Shown here: one piece after another, positions 43,461 through 44,336 of the stretch
Position numbering within the stretch: position 1 is the stretch's first letter
How the letters are laid out: every line of letters begins with the position of its first letter
Source of the DNA: Phoronis australis
Lineage: Eukaryota; Phoronida; Phoronidae
Direction: 5' to 3'
Length of the DNA: 44,336 nt
Assembly: GCA_002633005.1 (NCBI GenBank)
Contig: NMRA01000688.1
Location: 74,363 to 118,698 of the forward strand
The notes under the pieces: model-generated
Databases searched by the model: none
Seen by the model: only the letters and a program-made list of their open reading frames with translations
What the model was told of the DNA's origin: nothing
Program-made: the position numbers and the translations under genes

Positions 43461-44336
43461 CTGAAAAATCCAAATATTAGCATACTTTGGTAACAGTCAT
43501 TCCTTCAAAGCTGTAATGATGAGAAAAGTGAGAATCTGGTAGGGTGCATTGCATACGATATTACGTTGGTTGGCAAAATAAAACATTGTGAATGGAGTTT
43601 AATCCATTAAGCAAGTGTCTAATCGTAGATAATGACAAAAATGCAATACATAAATTCAAGTGTTGACTCTTGGACTTTGACATATGTTTGTGTATTGTTA
43701 AGGACAGAACTGAAATGATAAAAGCACACAAAAAAACACAGTGTGCATATTAGGATCAAATAACCATGTGTGCTAACAACTTGTACATATGTGTTTGTAA
43801 TGGAGTTAGCAAGAGCACAGTGGTGTCTAAACAGCATCTAGTCATGTGGCACTAGTCACACTTACTGCACTAATTTCTGACCGAGGCAATTCCTTAAAGT
43901 CTTTTAAGCACTTAAAAAGGCGAGTCCAGTACATTTATTTCCATTCTGACAATTATTAATAATAGGAAGCACTGTACAGTAAGGGCTGTTCCAGTAAAAT
44001 CCGTGTGGGAGGGGGGGGACGGCAGTAGAAATAAAAATTCATGGGTGGTGGTCTTCAGAAAAAAACTCAAATTATGGGTGGTCGTTCCTGTAAGAAGTGA
44101 TGCATTAAAAATGGGTGGTATTTTTTGATCTGTTAACGTTGACAGGTTGGTTAATTCAGCCAACACATCTCCAAAGAAATCAAAACTCAAAAAATACGAT
44201 TGGCATATATCCCAACTTATCCCAATACAAAAAAGCCCATATTGCCAGTGAACAGAGTGCAATATGTTCACTAAGCCATTAATCAAGTCATGGGCAACTT
44301 GATTTGAGCCAAGGGCTTGTCTGCAGTCCTATTGAA
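43461..44336. other. No recognised gene; end of a GGGTGG-rich element
   Basis: 43975-44125 contains 'taagggctgttccagtaaaa', a G run, then three spaced copies of 'atgggtggt'. Such an arrangement is common at the ends of short non-autonomous elements in marine invertebrates. The antisense open frame 43912-44286 (124 codons) derives from these repeats and is probably not a gene. Confidence 0.45.

Noticed and set aside
43912-44286. 124-codon minus-strand frame
   Set aside because: Its repeated threonine/phenylalanine motifs come directly from the DNA repeats (atgggtggt units); no start context or domain.

Overview
The window is animal nuclear DNA, most likely from a marine invertebrate. Hemichordate or amphioxus would fit, but the sequence does not decide this. 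It is AT-rich and intron-bearing, has long stretches without coding signal, and carries a dense mix of LINE, Penelope-like, BEL/Pao and non-autonomous DNA-transposon remnants. There are no bacterial-style operons. Single N bases at 1746, 9022 and 30751 look like assembly placeholders.

Layout. 1-295: 3' part of a non-LTR retrotransposon reverse transcriptase (RT), minus strand. 296-5698: no recognised gene. 5699-6830: a dispersed element built from ~440-bp tandem units, seen again at 34.9-35.4 kb and 42.4-43.25 kb. 8335-10710: a TIR element enclosing a possible captured exon. 11447-13219: a TIR element whose ends are arrays of ~31-bp near-palindromes. 13592-14577: a frameshifted THAP-domain gene. 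14980-16165: LINE RT remnant. 16177-18402: the clearest intact gene, a 741-residue TLR-like LRR receptor without a TIR domain (minus strand). 19079-20495, 25591-26746 and 38945-39401: three copies of one TIR family. 21695-23585: a foldback structure. 27479-27766: Penelope-type GIY-YIG remnant.

29.3-32.6 kb: a LINE 3' end and the last coding exon of IGHMBP2 (SMUBP-2 helicase), carrying half of the R3H domain, a UBZ-like finger and the AN1 finger. A ~1,010-bp block containing the start of this exon occurs twice, the first copy ending at an N. This is most simply two haplotypes joined in series. 33.15-34.65 kb: decayed BEL/Pao gag-like sequence. 35.8-38.6 kb: last three exons of an unidentified minus-strand gene, supported by splice sites, matching phases and a poly(A) signal. 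A 76-bp tandem triplication repeats its splice acceptor. A further candidate minus-strand exon lies at 43363-43460.

The protein-coding loci (THAP relic, LRR receptor, IGHMBP2, unidentified gene) show no functional linkage. The most informative points are the LINE abutting the LRR stop codon, the IGHMBP2 duplication, the triplicated splice acceptor and the structured non-autonomous elements. Nothing seen amounts to a clearly new biological system.
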